A stretch of 64,000 nt of DNA. It comes from Euclidia mi. Taxonomy: Eukaryota; Arthropoda; Insecta; Lepidoptera; Erebidae. Below are positions 11,178 through 21,962 of this stretch, piece after piece. Each line of letters opens with the position of its first letter. The first letter of the stretch is position 1. The position numbers and the translations under genes are program-made. The notes below the pieces were generated by a model that did no database searches, was not told where the DNA came from, and saw nothing but the letters and a program-made list of their open reading frames with translations. The stretch lies in NCBI GenBank assembly GCA_944739405.2, contig OX123197.2:57202047-57266046 (forward strand). Direction: 5' to 3'.

Positions 11178-11400
11178 CTACCTCCGTGGTTCAGTGGATA
11201 GCGTATGTGTCTGCTGATCGGAGGTCCCGGGTTCAATTCCCGGGTCGGGCAAAAGTGTTACTGGGTTTTTCCGAATTCTCAGTAGCAGCACGGAGTCTGA
11301 TGATGTGCCCGGTAACGGCAATAGACTCGCCCCCTATTAAGTACGTGGGATCTAGAAGTTCCTGGCGAAATTTGGGTGTAATATTACAACTCTGCCTGGT
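11178..11400 (+). repeat. tRNA-derived SINE, copy 1 of a tandem pair
   Basis: A box CCGTGGTTCAGTGG and B box CCGGGTTCAATTCCC lie in the first 75 bases. The body then reads TTTTTCCGAATTCTCAGTAG and GGCAATAGACTCGCCCCC. The head differs from the GCGATAGCC family, but the 3' module with CAATAGRCTCGCC is shared with SINEs at 24664 and (minus strand) 52096, so these families appear to exchange modules. Confidence 0.75.
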
Positions 11401-11467
11401 TTGGCAGAGGTGGGCGAAATGGCGAAGGAGTCTTCGAAAAAAGAATTGCCGCCGTGCTTTATTAAAT

Positions 11468-11672
11468 AGTGTATGCGTCTGCCGATCGGGAAAGTAAAAA
11501 AAGTGTTACTCAGTTTTTCCGAATTCTCTGTAGCAGCACGGAGTCTGGCAATGTGCCCGGTAATGCCAATAAGTTCTCCCCATATTACGTTGGACCTAAA
11601 CTTCACAACATGGTGAAGTGTGGGTGTAATATTATACCTGTGCATACTCCGTCAGAGATACAGGCATGAGTT
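11468..11672 (+). repeat. tRNA-derived SINE, copy 2, B box deleted
   Basis: It repeats the preceding SINE (GTATGCGTCTGCCGATCGG, CCGAATTCTCTGTAGCAGCA) but skips from the D-arm region to an A-rich stretch, so the B box and 5' head are missing. It lies 70 bases after copy 1, in the same orientation. Confidence 0.65.
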
Positions 11673-13325
11673 ATAATAATATCGTTAATAATTACCTCAC
11701 GTGAGTTACTTAAGAAGTTCCAACACTTTTCACTATTCATGAGTTTCATCAAAACTTCCTACAAGCAAAGCATGCAGCATACATATTAAAATTGTATTCA
11801 CATCGCGTTCGAAAGCATTTGAATTCAAACGAGATAGCTTTAAGCGTGCGCTTTTACTATTTACGCTCATGAACTGTTTTATCTACGTTCATAAACTGCT
11901 TTACCTACGTTCACAGAATGCTTTATCTACAATGTCACTCATTGGTATCAAAGTAGTGCAAACAGAAACCTTTGCCACACTCATTAGCCACAGCTCTCGC
12001 CGCTGCATCCCGTGTGGTAACTTTTCAGAACATTTCACGTTGAAACTGTTTTATTTGAACAGGAACGGACTGAGTGCTACCTGGTGGAGGTATTCGGACG
12101 AACGATACGTCACATGATGTTTAGTTAGCGTTTAATGTTTTGCTATGAGCCAGTTGATCTAATATACAAGTCGTACAGTGTAGTTCTGACTATAGTGTCT
12201 GTTCATAAACTACATTAATTGAGTATTTAATGGCAAGAATAATGTTGATGATATGTGGAAGTTATTAAACCTATACATTTCAATAATATACTTTCGTTTT
12301 AGGCATACAGTTTTTTTTAATAAGTTTTTAACATTATAAGGTAGCTGTGACTGCGCGTGTCTTCATTATATAATTTTTTTTTTAATACAAGCTTTTGAGT
12401 ACAGTTATAAATACATGATGTATATCGTTTACTTTCCATGATAGATAGCGAGGACCGGGCGAAGTGGATGAGATTATGCGGAAAAGCGAACGTTGGGTTT
12501 CAGGGTTGCGGTCTTAAAGGGCGACCGGGATGGTGCTAGGATGATGCTGATGTTTGTACATTCCAATACACAGTGTACGGTGTACCAGAAGGTGTACCCT
12601 TAGACATTACAGCGGGCTCACATGTGATAAAGTAACAGTGTTAATTATGGGCTAATATTTGATCTTGCGATACAAGCCAAACACAAAATGTTGCCTTATA
12701 CTTAGTTATTAGCTGACAGGGACTTGCTTATAATGCCTAAAACTGCAAATTACTTTTAGTTGGGTTCTTTTTTATTGCGTCATATGCCCAGAAGGGGTGG
12801 TGTAAGATTTTGCCTAGCAAAATTTGTATTAGCATCATCGTCTCTGTTCTAGCGTGGAATTAGTTGCAATTTCAAGAACTTCTTCCTGGAACTTAGAATT
12901 TACTGTCTACTATAACTTGATCAAAAATACTATCTTTGTCACAGAATGACTTATAAAAAAGACTTTGTAACATACGTACTAACTACAGTTCACTTTACAG
13001 TCAAGCGTCAGGAAATATAAAGCTTCTGATTCCCCGTAACGACTGTCAAAGGTCTTGTTGGCATCCGGAACCGACGAATTTTCGTGCTCTCAAAGGCACG
13101 GAAGGGACAGGTGACAAAGATGCAGAATACATTGACAAATTCTTGCGGTCGCTTGTTGTTGTTCGCCATGCTTCTTTTAACCAATTTGTTTAGTTGGACC
13201 GAAATTTGTTAGCAAACACGTGCTAATAATACTTACAATGAACTCAAATAAAATGTGGTTTGCATGTGTAATGATTTAAACGAATTCCTCGGTATTATCG
13301 GTGCGTGCATTTGTTGAGTGTGATT
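11673..13325. other. Interval without recognised gene
   Basis: No convincing coding region was found. Short open frames near 11869-12117 lack any recognised motif. Near 12455-12550 a stretch ending GGGATGGTGCTAGGATGATG is faintly like an RTE-type 3' end, but it is too degraded to call. Confidence 0.5.
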
Positions 13326-13398
13326 CCCATTAGTATATCTAATGGGTAGTATGGTATGGTAAGTATGCATCATACAATATATTGTATGATGCATACTT
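13326..13398. repeat. Two adjacent perfect palindromes, one of 38 bp
   Basis: At 13326-13346 the arms CCCATTAG / CTAATGGG enclose TATAT. At 13361-13398 a 38-base sequence is a perfect palindrome with no spacer (left half begins AAGTATGCATCATACAAT). No ORF overlaps convincingly. It could be a hairpin-forming MITE remnant. Confidence 0.85.
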
Positions 13399-13794
13399 TT
13401 TAGTACATTCCTTTTTCCCAAAAGGTAAGTCTGTAAGATGCCTGTGTGCGAATCCTTTGATATCCTAACAAATGCTGTCTCTAGACTATCAACATAATAT
13501 TACATAATTAACATCATCAGCCCCGTATATTATTATATACTGCTGATTTATTATAAAAATCACCATCGACGAAAGTTTATACTATATAAGTTTCTTTAAT
13601 CCCTTGTCAAAACGCAGCAGAATATCCCACAATCCTTTTCCTCTTATATATTTTCGAAGTTTTCCTTTTCAATTAACTAGTATTAGCTATCGCTCCTACT
13701 ACACATTTATGAAGCCCAAAGAAAGAACAAAATTCTCAGCTAACACAATCTCCTGTAGAAGGCTTGGAATAAAAAGATTTGTTAAAAGTCCTTT

Positions 13795-13895
13795 TATTTG
13801 CACAAGGAGCGGTCGGAACAAAATGAACGGACGGAAATGAACCGAGACCTTAGAGGTCTGAAGCAGACCTCGTTACCACTGGACTAATGAGCCGA
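13795..13895 (-). repeat. Probable tRNA-derived SINE head
   Basis: Read on the minus strand, GGCTCATTAGTCCAGTGG resembles an A box and GGTTCATTTCC a B box at tRNA-like spacing, with a stem-forming GAGGTCTGCTTCAGACCTC between. No matching 3' module is seen, so the call is tentative. Confidence 0.4.
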
Positions 13896-13916
13896 ACAAC
13901 CTTTTATTTCTAGACG

Positions 13917-14325
13917 TACTTTTGAGGGTTCCTTAGTAAACTACAAGGAACGCTTAAAGTTTTGCTATGTCCGTCCATCTATCTGTCCGTAAGCGGTTCT
14001 ACGCAAAATGAAATTTGGCACGGTTGTAATATTGTAACTGGAATATTAAAAAAAAATGTATAAGTACTAGTAGATACACCTAAATGGGGAAGAGAATTCT
14101 TTTTTTTATGACATTGTATGGGATATCTTTAGACAGGTATTTAAAAAAACTCTAGGTTTATTTTTATGAGATTCTTGTTTAGGGACCCATCTACGATATA
14201 TTTAGGAAATACTTTCAATCGCATAGTGTCCCCTGCCCCCTCTGCCTATCTTTTAGACCGAAATATGTAGTTTTGCTAAATAGTGACATAATAATGGTTC
14301 CCTATCCATTTGCATAAAATTTTAA
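13917..14325. repeat. Degraded interspersed repeat, family unknown
   Basis: GAGGGTTCCTTAGTAAACTA followed by TGTCCGTCCATCTATCTGTC is a phrase I recognise from common lepidopteran interspersed repeats. No coding capacity or clear termini are visible. Confidence 0.4.
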
Positions 14326-14329
14326 GACG

Positions 14330-14930
14330 TTTTTTTTTTTGGTGTCGGGTTGGAAAATTATCATGGAGTCCCTCCGCCCCGGGAGAAGGACGAAGGGGAC
14401 AGTCAGACTCTTACTGACTAAAAACCAACCCGTGTTCCTCATGTACCCGTATGTCGGAGGGTAGAGATTCGCATAAGCATTCGTCGCTACCCCCCGACGG
14501 GTATTGGCCCGCCAGATGGTCAGGCGGGCCCTGAACAAAACTCCCTTGGCGGCGGATTAAGCTGTTGGGCTCCGCCGCCAAAACACTCAGCGGCCGCAGA
14601 GGATAGGAAGGACGGCAACGCAACACCGCATCTCCTCTTCCTCTGCGGCCCCACCGCGACGCATCGAATGGTGCGCCCCCATTTGGTCGCGGGAGATAGG
14701 GCGCGCGGCAACGCAATACCGACACGCCTCTCCTCCCGCGACCGCACCCGACTGCGAGGGACAGACAGAACTGTCCCACGCACCCGCACCGCTGGACGCA
14801 TCCTGCGCAGGCCCCGTCAAGCCCACGCGGAGCGTCCCCTCCAGGATCCCTCTTAGCTTCACCGCGGGTAACCAATCCACGGTTACTGAGCCCCCCACCA
14901 CGACAAGGTGGAGATCCCACGGGGGGGAAG
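14330..14930 (-). repeat. Poly(A)-tailed SINE-like element with R1-type LINE tail, long form
   Basis: Read on the minus strand the element ends in AACCCGACACC followed by a run of A (plus-strand T run at 14330-14341). It has the phrase GGTTTTTAGTCAGTAAGAG, which I know from 3' ends of lepidopteran R1-clade LINEs. The GC-rich 5' end begins near 14930 with GGGATCTCCACCTTGTCGTG. About 280 bases of the tail half match the short element at 19543-19814. The GC-rich frames on both strands show no known domain and are probably non-coding. Confidence 0.65.
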
Positions 14931-14941
14931 ACCTAATATAA

Positions 14942-15830
14942 CTAAGCATAATTTTGTTTAGCATAATTATATTTTCGCATAATATAATTACGCATAAAAG
15001 CTTACGCATAATTTTTTAAGCATAATTTCTCTAACCATAATAATGATTAAGCATAATATTCTAAAGCATAACTTTTTTAAGCATAATATCCTAAAGCATA
15101 AAATCTTAAAGCATAAATTTATTTACGCATAATGATTACAATACAATACAAATTGGATATTGGCAATGTATCTTTGGCATATTTTTCTCTGTAGGAAGCA
15201 TGAAGCAAGCTAGCATACAGCATGCAAGCAAGCATGCAGCAAACAAGCAAGCATGCAACATGCAATCAAGCATGCAGCATGCAGGGCTTCTGTCACGGCT
15301 CCGGCGCTGCGGGTCTCCGGCGGCCCCACGCGTACTAATCGCAGACGGCTTTCGCTCACCACCGCAGCTTCAGTTTGCTGGCCGGCCAGCCTCAGCCGCG
15401 GTGGCTCGCTCGCAGCCGCCTGCTCCTCAGCCCGCGGGCCGCCTCGCCCCTACGAGCCTAAGCGATTTTAAATAACACTCTAGGGGTAGGGCAAACAAGA
15501 CTACGTGGAGTCGGTTTTGCAGCAATTCGGTTCTGTCACTAACTTTTGTTGCACAGCATATACATTTTTTACAAGTTAAATATATAATTATATAAATATT
15601 ATATAATAATAGTCATTAGGCCTACTAACGTTATGCTAATAGTCATTAGGCCTACTAACGTTATGCGAATCAAATTTATGCCAAAACAAATTAGTCTTTA
15701 AGATGATTATGGCAACCTAATGTATGCCTAAAAAATATGCCGAAGTATTATTATGCCAAAACAAATTGTGCCAAAATCGTTATGCCGAAGTATATTAGGA
15801 CAAAGAACATTATGCAAATAGAAGGGATCC
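14942..15830. mobile_element. Element with inverted GCATAA / TTATGC arrays around a GC-rich core
   Basis: Positions 14942-15135 contain about a dozen GCATAA units every 13-18 bases (AAGCATAAT, ACGCATAAT). Positions 15630-15815 contain about nine units of the reverse complement (TTATGCC, TTATGCG). Between them are short GCATGC-rich repeats (15195-15285) and a GC-rich block (15290-15470). Similar TTATGCC arrays occur in lepidopteran repeats; whether this is a Helitron, foldback or other element is not decided by the sequence. No transposase is encoded. Confidence 0.5.
15607..15666. repeat. Perfect tandem duplication of a 30-bp unit
   Basis: Two identical 30-base units (each containing AGTCATTAGGCCTACTAACG and ending TTATGC) lie head to tail at 15607-15636 and 15637-15666, at the start of the TTATGC array. 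Confidence 0.9.
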
Positions 15831-18470
15831 CCATAATAATATAGTGATCTTTTACTGAAAATTATGAGGACTATTTAGACTTCACTAATTAACAAGTAAA
15901 AGACAATTAACTTAAATTTCTACTAGCGCGCGATAAAATGATTATTGTGCTTGAGTCCTTCTATCCTTAAGTCACTGGGTACTACGGAACCCTGCATTGT
16001 ATATGGGCCGAATAACCCTTGGCCGGTTTTGATACAAATAGCCGCCCGCTAAAGGGTAAAGTTGGTACACTGCTTTGATACAATTAATTAAGGCGTCGTT
16101 GTAATTCTAAACTTTCTCTATAGCATCTAACTTTTATTCAATTTTGTTGTGGAATTTGAAGCCGACAGATAGCATTATTCTCAATAAATATCGCCATTCG
16201 TAACAATAAGTACTATACCATAAGATCTAGTCTGGACCAAACCTCGAGGTAAACATGTTTATGTAAATAGATTCTTTGCTTTCCTCGGACCTTTCCTATA
16301 TAATAAATTTGACGGCGCGTTACCAGCGCCACTATAATATTTCACGTCAGAACGGAAATTACAGATATCATGAAACGTCATCACGTCATTAGTATAGTCT
16401 TTAAACGAATCGAGAGTGCTGCCGACCGGTTGTGACGTATGGCAGTGCAATGGTGGGGAGCAGCGCTGACAGTGTTTCGTGTGGACTTGTCTTGCTGGCG
16501 AAGGACATTCAGTCGGGTCGCCTGGTTGACAGTACATCATAAATCTGTCCTCGGTTCGTTAATAGACTTGCAAGTGAAAGTGTTAGACTATGATTGTTAA
16601 GATAGTGCCTTTCGTGTTAAAGTATTAGTTAGTGTGTATTTAATGCACAAGAACCCAGCTGCGCCCACTTAGTAGGAACTCTGAAGTGATTATATCGGCC
16701 AACAATCTGGCTGCCCGCCTACATCATTTGTGGGATAAAATTCTGCAATGGAACGTACACAAACGACGCCAGTGAGGGCGATTGTGCTGCTGTCGTGTTG
16801 GTGAATCAGTTGATCTTTCAGCTGCGGCCGTGGTGAGCGTGTTTTGTCTGATTTTTTTATTGGTTTTATTTTGTGACGGTAGTTGCAAAACATTCTTGGT
16901 TAGCAAAATACTGCTACACGTTTAGTAACCTTGAAAATGTCAAAATGGTTGTGGTTGTGACGTGCGTCGCCGTCACGTCGTACCGAGTGTCGTGGGTTCG
17001 ATTCCTGCATGAGACACGAAGTTGTGGTTAAACAGGCTTTTACTGTGAAACTGTTGAACCTTGGCGGTGTCGTGTTTCCCGTGACATGATCTCTTGAATT
17101 TAGCTTCTGTTTAATAGCTTAAAGAAGAAACAAAGAAAAAAAAATGTGGGTAGTATACCGAATGATTAAATTGCGACCATTGCTGTACTTTACGTTAACG
17201 TAGGGTTGTCTGAATGCTACTGTGACCTAGCTATAGCGTAGATATCGAAAAGACGTTTTGGTTTCGATAATCAAGTTAAAAAGAAAACGATTGTTTTATC
17301 TTTTTCTTAATAAATGATGTGATGTGTGTGAACGTAATCATGGATACACTGCCACTCAAATGGCTCTAATTTGATCTATGTTCACTGATTCTATATTAAT
17401 CGCTAAAATTGTCTGTCAGTGGTGCTCGACCTGGCTTCTGTTGTGTGACAGGAGCGTGTTGCAAGAATCGGAAAGAAATCGTTACAGTCGATTGACTATC
17501 TTAGTAGGCGTTGCGTTCGCGTAGACAAAATCAGGTTTGGCTGTACTGGTAGAAAAAATGAACAATGAAGAATTGAAAGTTGCGTTATTCACATCCTTAT
17601 TATTGAGAAGAGAGCCAAGCAACAAGTGAAGTTGTAAAAGAATTTGATAATCACTTAAGATTTCGATGTACGGATATCGAATTAGTCTGAAAGAAATAGG
17701 GTATCCATTTAGTGGGTATACCATACGAAGTATCCCTGTAAAATTTAGTTAGATTGGTACGCGTGTGCGGTGCGCGGCTCGTGAGTGGCGCGCATCCTGT
17801 GCGCGGCTTTTAGGTGCCTCGTAATCGGTATAGCTACAGCCTATATGGCTATCTGGCAATGAAATTGGGAGGAAGTTAACTAAGGGAGTTTGGTTAAAGG
17901 TTGTTGAGTGAAATGGTTTTATGATGTAAGAAAGATGACTGGATCATAAATCAATTAACGATCAATCGATCAGCAAATAGAGACGACATCATTATGTTCT
18001 TTAAAGTGTTAGGGTCATGATGGGTTATTCTGTAGTGGGTAAATCCTCATCTTACTGTATAAACTATAGACTGTGTTCTCCTTCTCATTCTCATTCTCTC
18101 CTTCTTCTACGTGTATAAATGTGAACTATTGTTTCTGGTGTAATATCTTTCTCTTCTATCTTCCACTACAAACTACAACACCACCAGTTGAAATAAGTAC
18201 CAGCTTATTGAACGAAGAGGAGGCCGAGACGGCGGTGATTGATGTAGAACTCGATGAGGATTGTCCTCATAGACTCTGTAGATGCGTAACACTATCGGCA
18301 GGTTCCTATATTATTTCAGTAGCATTTGAAGCAAAGCAACCCTTAGCATCAACTCAAACCTGAGCCAATTGACCACGAAGTTCAAATTCACGCGAACAAA
18401 ACAGTCCATAACTGATAGGTACGTGAGGTTAGGCTTGACGTAGCGTTGGTTAAACTATCTGTAAACTGTA
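15831..18470. other. Interval without recognised gene; weak promoter-like and exon-like signals
   Basis: No recognised protein. A tRNA-like B box (GGGTTCGATTCC) sits at about 16992-17003 without a clear A box. Around 16480-16680 the sequence is less AT-rich and contains TCAGTCG, an insect initiator-like motif. At 18183-18363 an open frame after a CACCACCAG acceptor-like site encodes an acidic stretch (LLNEEEAETAVIDVELDED). None of these is enough to call a gene. Confidence 0.4.
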
Positions 18471-18477
18471 GTACAAT

Positions 18478-19185
18478 ACCAGTATCGTCCTGTCATCCAC
18501 AACAACACAAAATGGCAGCATTCCACAGTATGATTCATAGATTATTCAATGTACCACTGAATATAGAATCAAAGAATTAAATATTATTTATCATATAGCT
18601 CAATCCAACGGGTATAGTAAACGCCTAATTGACAAGATGATTCGAGGAAAACAACTTAGAATGGCCAAGTCACTTTTATATCCATCCATAAAAGAACTAC
18701 TAATACTGCTGTTCTTACCTATTTTGGAAGTATAACTGACCGTATGGCGCGTATACTGAGGGCGAACGGTATCAGATCAGCCTATAAACCATAAAAAACG
18801 TTAAATCTTCTTTGCAATGGTAAAGATAAAGTATGCAAGAACAAAAAGTCCTGTATTTACTGCTTAACATGCGACCAATGCCAAAATAAGTACATAGGAC
18901 AGACGGGTCGAAGTTTTGAGCTGAGATATAAATAACATTTAGCGGCGTTTAGAAACAACCAGCCGGAAAACTCTCATTTTGCCGAACATTTACTTCAAAC
19001 GGGTCATACTTTAAATAGCGGATATTCATTTGACGTCATACACACTTGTCAAAAGGGTATTAGAATGTGCGTATTGGAACAATTAGAGATTTTAAACCGG
19101 GACAAGCATACATTACTGAACGATTAAACCAACTTTAATGGGTCCCCCTTGCTGAATATATTCGCATGCCGTCATAATGACTCAC
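18478..19185 (+). pseudogene. Penelope-like element, RT end and GIY-YIG endonuclease, degraded
   Basis: In broken frames the sequence reads like the C-terminal part of a Penelope-like polyprotein. HPQQHKMAAFHSMIHRL lies near 18498, then IAQSNGYSKRLIDKMI near 18595. A linker follows (TDRMARILRANGIRSAY, near 18738), and then the endonuclease: CIYCLTCDQCQNKYIGQTGR near 18850, containing the paired cysteines and the YIG of the GIY-YIG fold. The end reads FAEHLLQTGHTLNSG and LEQLEILNRDKHTLLND. In-frame stops and shifts occur (after NIESKN, within RYK-stop-HLAAF), so it is inactive. Penelope-like elements use RT plus a GIY-YIG nuclease; the RT core is missing here. A hammerhead-like motif follows about 90 bases downstream, as is known for this class. 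Confidence 0.7.
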
Positions 19186-19270
19186 GTCAGTCGAGAAACA
19201 GAGGGAATTAGAAAGTACAATCGTTTATAAGACATGCACACGGTAGGAAAGCGCTCAGTCATTGCCCATC

Positions 19271-19314
19271 GCTCCTGAGGATGCCTCGTGCAGAGGCGAA
19301 ACACGTGTCGAAGA
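19271..19314 (+). ncRNA. Hammerhead-ribozyme-like motif of the Penelope-like element
   Basis: CTGAGGA (19275-19281) fits the CUGANGA core. It is followed by a 5-bp stem II (GCCTC/GAGGC, loop GTGCA), then GAAA (19298-19301). A two-base-pair stem III with loop ACGT and GTC (19307-19309) would place cleavage after position 19309. Short stem III hammerheads are known from Penelope-like elements. An extra T lies between the core and stem II, and only two base pairs of stem I are obvious, so the motif may be decayed. Confidence 0.55.
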
Positions 19315-19528
19315 ATAGTCGGCGCATACAGCGGGATACTGCAAGTCAGGTATCTTCCTGGAACCCATACCATTCCTATATCCCTTATCCTTTTAGAGGA
19401 GTTTGGTATTGTCAACCTTTTTCTATTGCAATAGTTGGGTGGTCAATCCGAGGGTGCGTGGTGGGTTCCTCTTTCCTTTCATTAGGTTAGCCCTATAATA
19501 TTATTATTTAAGGTTTTAAGGGAAACAC

Positions 19529-19828
19529 AGGTGTTACAGCCTTTTTTTTTTTGGTGTCGGGTTGGAAAATCCTCATGGAGTCCCTCCGCCCTGGGAGGAA
19601 GGCCGCAGGGGACTGTCAGACTCTTACTGACTAAAAACCAACCCGTGTTCCTCATGTACCCATGTGTTGGAGGATCGGGTATCACCGAAGCATCCCTCGC
19701 AACCCCCCGACGGATATTGGCTCGCCAGATGGTCAGGCGGGCCCCGAACCAAAACCCCCTTGGCGGCGGATGAAGGTGTTGGGCTCCGCCGCCAAAACAC
19801 CCAGCGCACGGGGGAGGTGTTACAGCCT
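19529..19828 (-). repeat. Short poly(A)-tailed SINE with R1-type tail and 14-bp target duplication
   Basis: A 272-base minus-strand element (19543-19814) is flanked by perfect copies of AGGTGTTACAGCCT at 19529-19542 and 19815-19828. Its tail is an A run after AACCCGACACC. It matches the tail half of the element at 14330-14930 but lacks that element's long GC-rich head. It has no coding capacity. The TSD and poly(A) show retrotransposition by a LINE, probably of the R1 clade from the tail sequence. Confidence 0.8.
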
Positions 19829-21150
19829 AGTTCAGGTAAACATTAAAATAGCTATATTTACCAATTATAATGTTTTACCGTTATAAATAAAGTACCTACG
19901 CAATAATTAACCACAATTTAACAAAGGCACTTATCACATACAATATACTTAATTATAAAATTTAATTATTTTTAATGGAATACTTACCTATGTAACATGT
20001 GACGTTTATTTTATTGAATAAATGTTTATATAATATTTATTATATCATAATATAACATGAAAAATAACTACAAATATGTAGTTATTGTGACAGTACAAAT
20101 TATGCATTTATCTTTAAAATTTGGAAAACAAGATACAATATTGTATTATTAAATTAATAATGACCTTATTTGTCGTTGATTATGATAAAATGGCTTTAAA
20201 AACTTTAATTGATCAATGTGTTTGCCCTTAGAAAAATATGATGTGGTAAATACGATTCAAATTAAACTATTAAAGTTTCCAAAGGTTTCTTTAAATCTGC
20301 AATTGCTGAAGGCTATTCGATCGACACTCAATTAACAAGCTTTTTAATCGTTTTATGTCATTTAAAACTGACCAAATCATCCAGAAATAAAACTTAACTT
20401 TATGGTATTGTATGAGATGCTAGTTTTGATTGTGCTTGAAAATTGAGAATGAGGTACATCGATTTGCTTGTGATTAAAAATACTTGTAATCATGTCGCGA
20501 GGTTGAGATAAATACGAGTACCTATGTTTGAACAGAGGGCCAAGCCAAATGGAATTCGATTAGCGATATCGCTAATTGCAAAAATGTATGAAACTCACAT
20601 AGGCTTACTATAACACGTGGTCAACGAAGAAGGAATACCTTGTGTTGCCATGGCAACCAAGAGTTAGCGAAAGCAAAGTGCTCAGATTTCCTATGGGCGC
20701 TCTGAAGACAAACTTTCTGTGACCCAAATTGCCGCTTGGCGGCGTGGCAGTCGCGCTGTGACAGCTGTCTCTACGTGAGCAAGAGAGACGAACGTTCCTC
20801 CTGTGTATCTTAACTACGAGAGCAAGAGAGACGGAGAACGACGCCAGCGCCGCCAACGGCGCCAACTGCAAACTAAACTGGAAACAGTTCCCACTTGGAA
20901 TCGCCACACGAAATCCTTAAGAACTACGCTTCTATGTAAATCTGTATTCATTGGCGAAAGTAGGAATCAGAAGCAACTGCCATTTAGCTACGCCCTCAGA
21001 TTGGTTATTTATCGATTGTTTAGTAGCCTGTGGCCAACCACGGCTTTATTGATTTCGTGACCCGCCAGGATTTCAAACGCGTTCAGCACGTTTTGATTGG
21101 TGCAAAAATCATAGTGCGTGCACTGAGCCCATAGAATTGAGGTGAGAGGA
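19829..21150. other. Interval without recognised gene; GC-richer patch at 20640-21060
   Basis: Mostly AT-rich. At 20640-21060 the composition rises, and repeated GCAAGAGAGACG phrases and CTACGCCCTCAGATTGGTTA occur. I have seen similar phrases near lepidopteran promoters and repeats. No coding sequence is supported on either strand. Confidence 0.45.
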
Positions 21151-21300
21151 ATAAAATAAAAAATAAATAAAAAACATTTATTGCCATAGAAGTATTAACA
21201 ATTTTATAAGCTATATCCTGTGGCCCCACACTAGGCAAAGCCTGTCCTGTGGGTACCTGACACGACTAGAGTAATTCTTATAACATACTATTAATGATTA
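21150..21300 (-). repeat. 3' end of a minus-strand retroelement
   Basis: Read on the minus strand the segment ends with a polyadenylation-like GCAATAAATG and an A-rich repeated AATAAA tail. The phrase GGGTACCTGACACGAC (plus strand) is reminiscent of Jockey-type LINE 3' ends. Only the tail is present. Confidence 0.4.
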
Positions 21301-21602
21301 ATTCGGGCAGCTTCTTACAGTATTTCTAAGGCTTATAAAAAAAAAATACTCTGACATATTATTATAACGTACGAAAGTTAAAATACTAATAAAGAGTACA
21401 TTGGTCTCGATTGAAGTGAATTTGTAAAGAAGTGAAGTTGATGTAGGTGTGCATGATGTTAATGTTAATAATACGTAGATAATTAAATAAGTCATATAAT
21501 TATATATTACGGGAATACATAAATATATATACATATACTATGTAATAAGTATTAAAAAATATTATATAGGTAGGTAAGTTGTATGTAAGTTTCATACAGG
21601 AG

Positions 21603-21962
21603 GCGATAGCCGAGTGGATATACCAACAGACTGCCATGCAGAGGGTATTGGGTTCGAATCCACGGCGCGCACCAATGACTTTTCGGAGTTATGTGCGCAT
21701 TGAATGGTTAATTATCGCTTGTCCCGTGCCTCGGAGAGCACGTTAAGCCGTCGGTCCCGGTTGTCATGAAGATCTTTGACAGCCGTTACAGGGCGTCAGT
21801 ACCTCTAAACAAACTGACACTAGTCTAAGCCATGGAATATCGCTATCCCTTCGGGTTGCGGAGGTCAGACAGGCAGTCGCTCTGTGGAAAAGCTAATATT
21901 CAGCCAAATCCGGTTAGACTAGAAAGCGGACCCCAGATTGAAACTGGGATAACGCTAAGAGG
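21603..21962 (+). repeat. tRNA-derived SINE, GCGATAGCC family, near full length
   Basis: A box GCGATAGCCGAGTGG and B box GGGTTCGAATCC are intact. Then come TGACTTTTCGGAGTTATGTG, CGTGCCTCGGAGAGCACG, GTTGCGGAGGTCAGACAGGC and a GGGATAACGCTAAGAGGATG end. The same head and tail occur inverted at 55198-55563, and the 3' part alone at 39586-39719. Confidence 0.85.

Noticed and set aside
14411..14920. GC-rich open frames on both strands (up to 169 codons)
   Set aside because: They overlap in several frames, have no recognised domain, and lie within a SINE-like element; GC-rich composition alone explains the lack of stops.
14880..14935. HDV-like ribozyme at the 5' end of the R1-type element
   Set aside because: The CACCTTGTCGTGGTGG stretch forms a hairpin, but I could not fit the nested double pseudoknot by eye.
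15200..15475. Two 70-90 codon frames in the GC-rich core
   Set aside because: No motif, different frames give equally long products, and they follow GCATGC repeats.
14942..15830. CRISPR-like array
   Set aside because: Units are short, degenerate and irregular without unique spacers, and the DNA is clearly eukaryotic.
16259..16540. 93-codon minus-strand frame
   Set aside because: Cys/Pro-containing but no recognisable domain or homologous pattern; random frame length.
16940..17010. Possible tRNA gene
   Set aside because: Only a B box is convincing; no cloverleaf or proper A box could be formed by eye.
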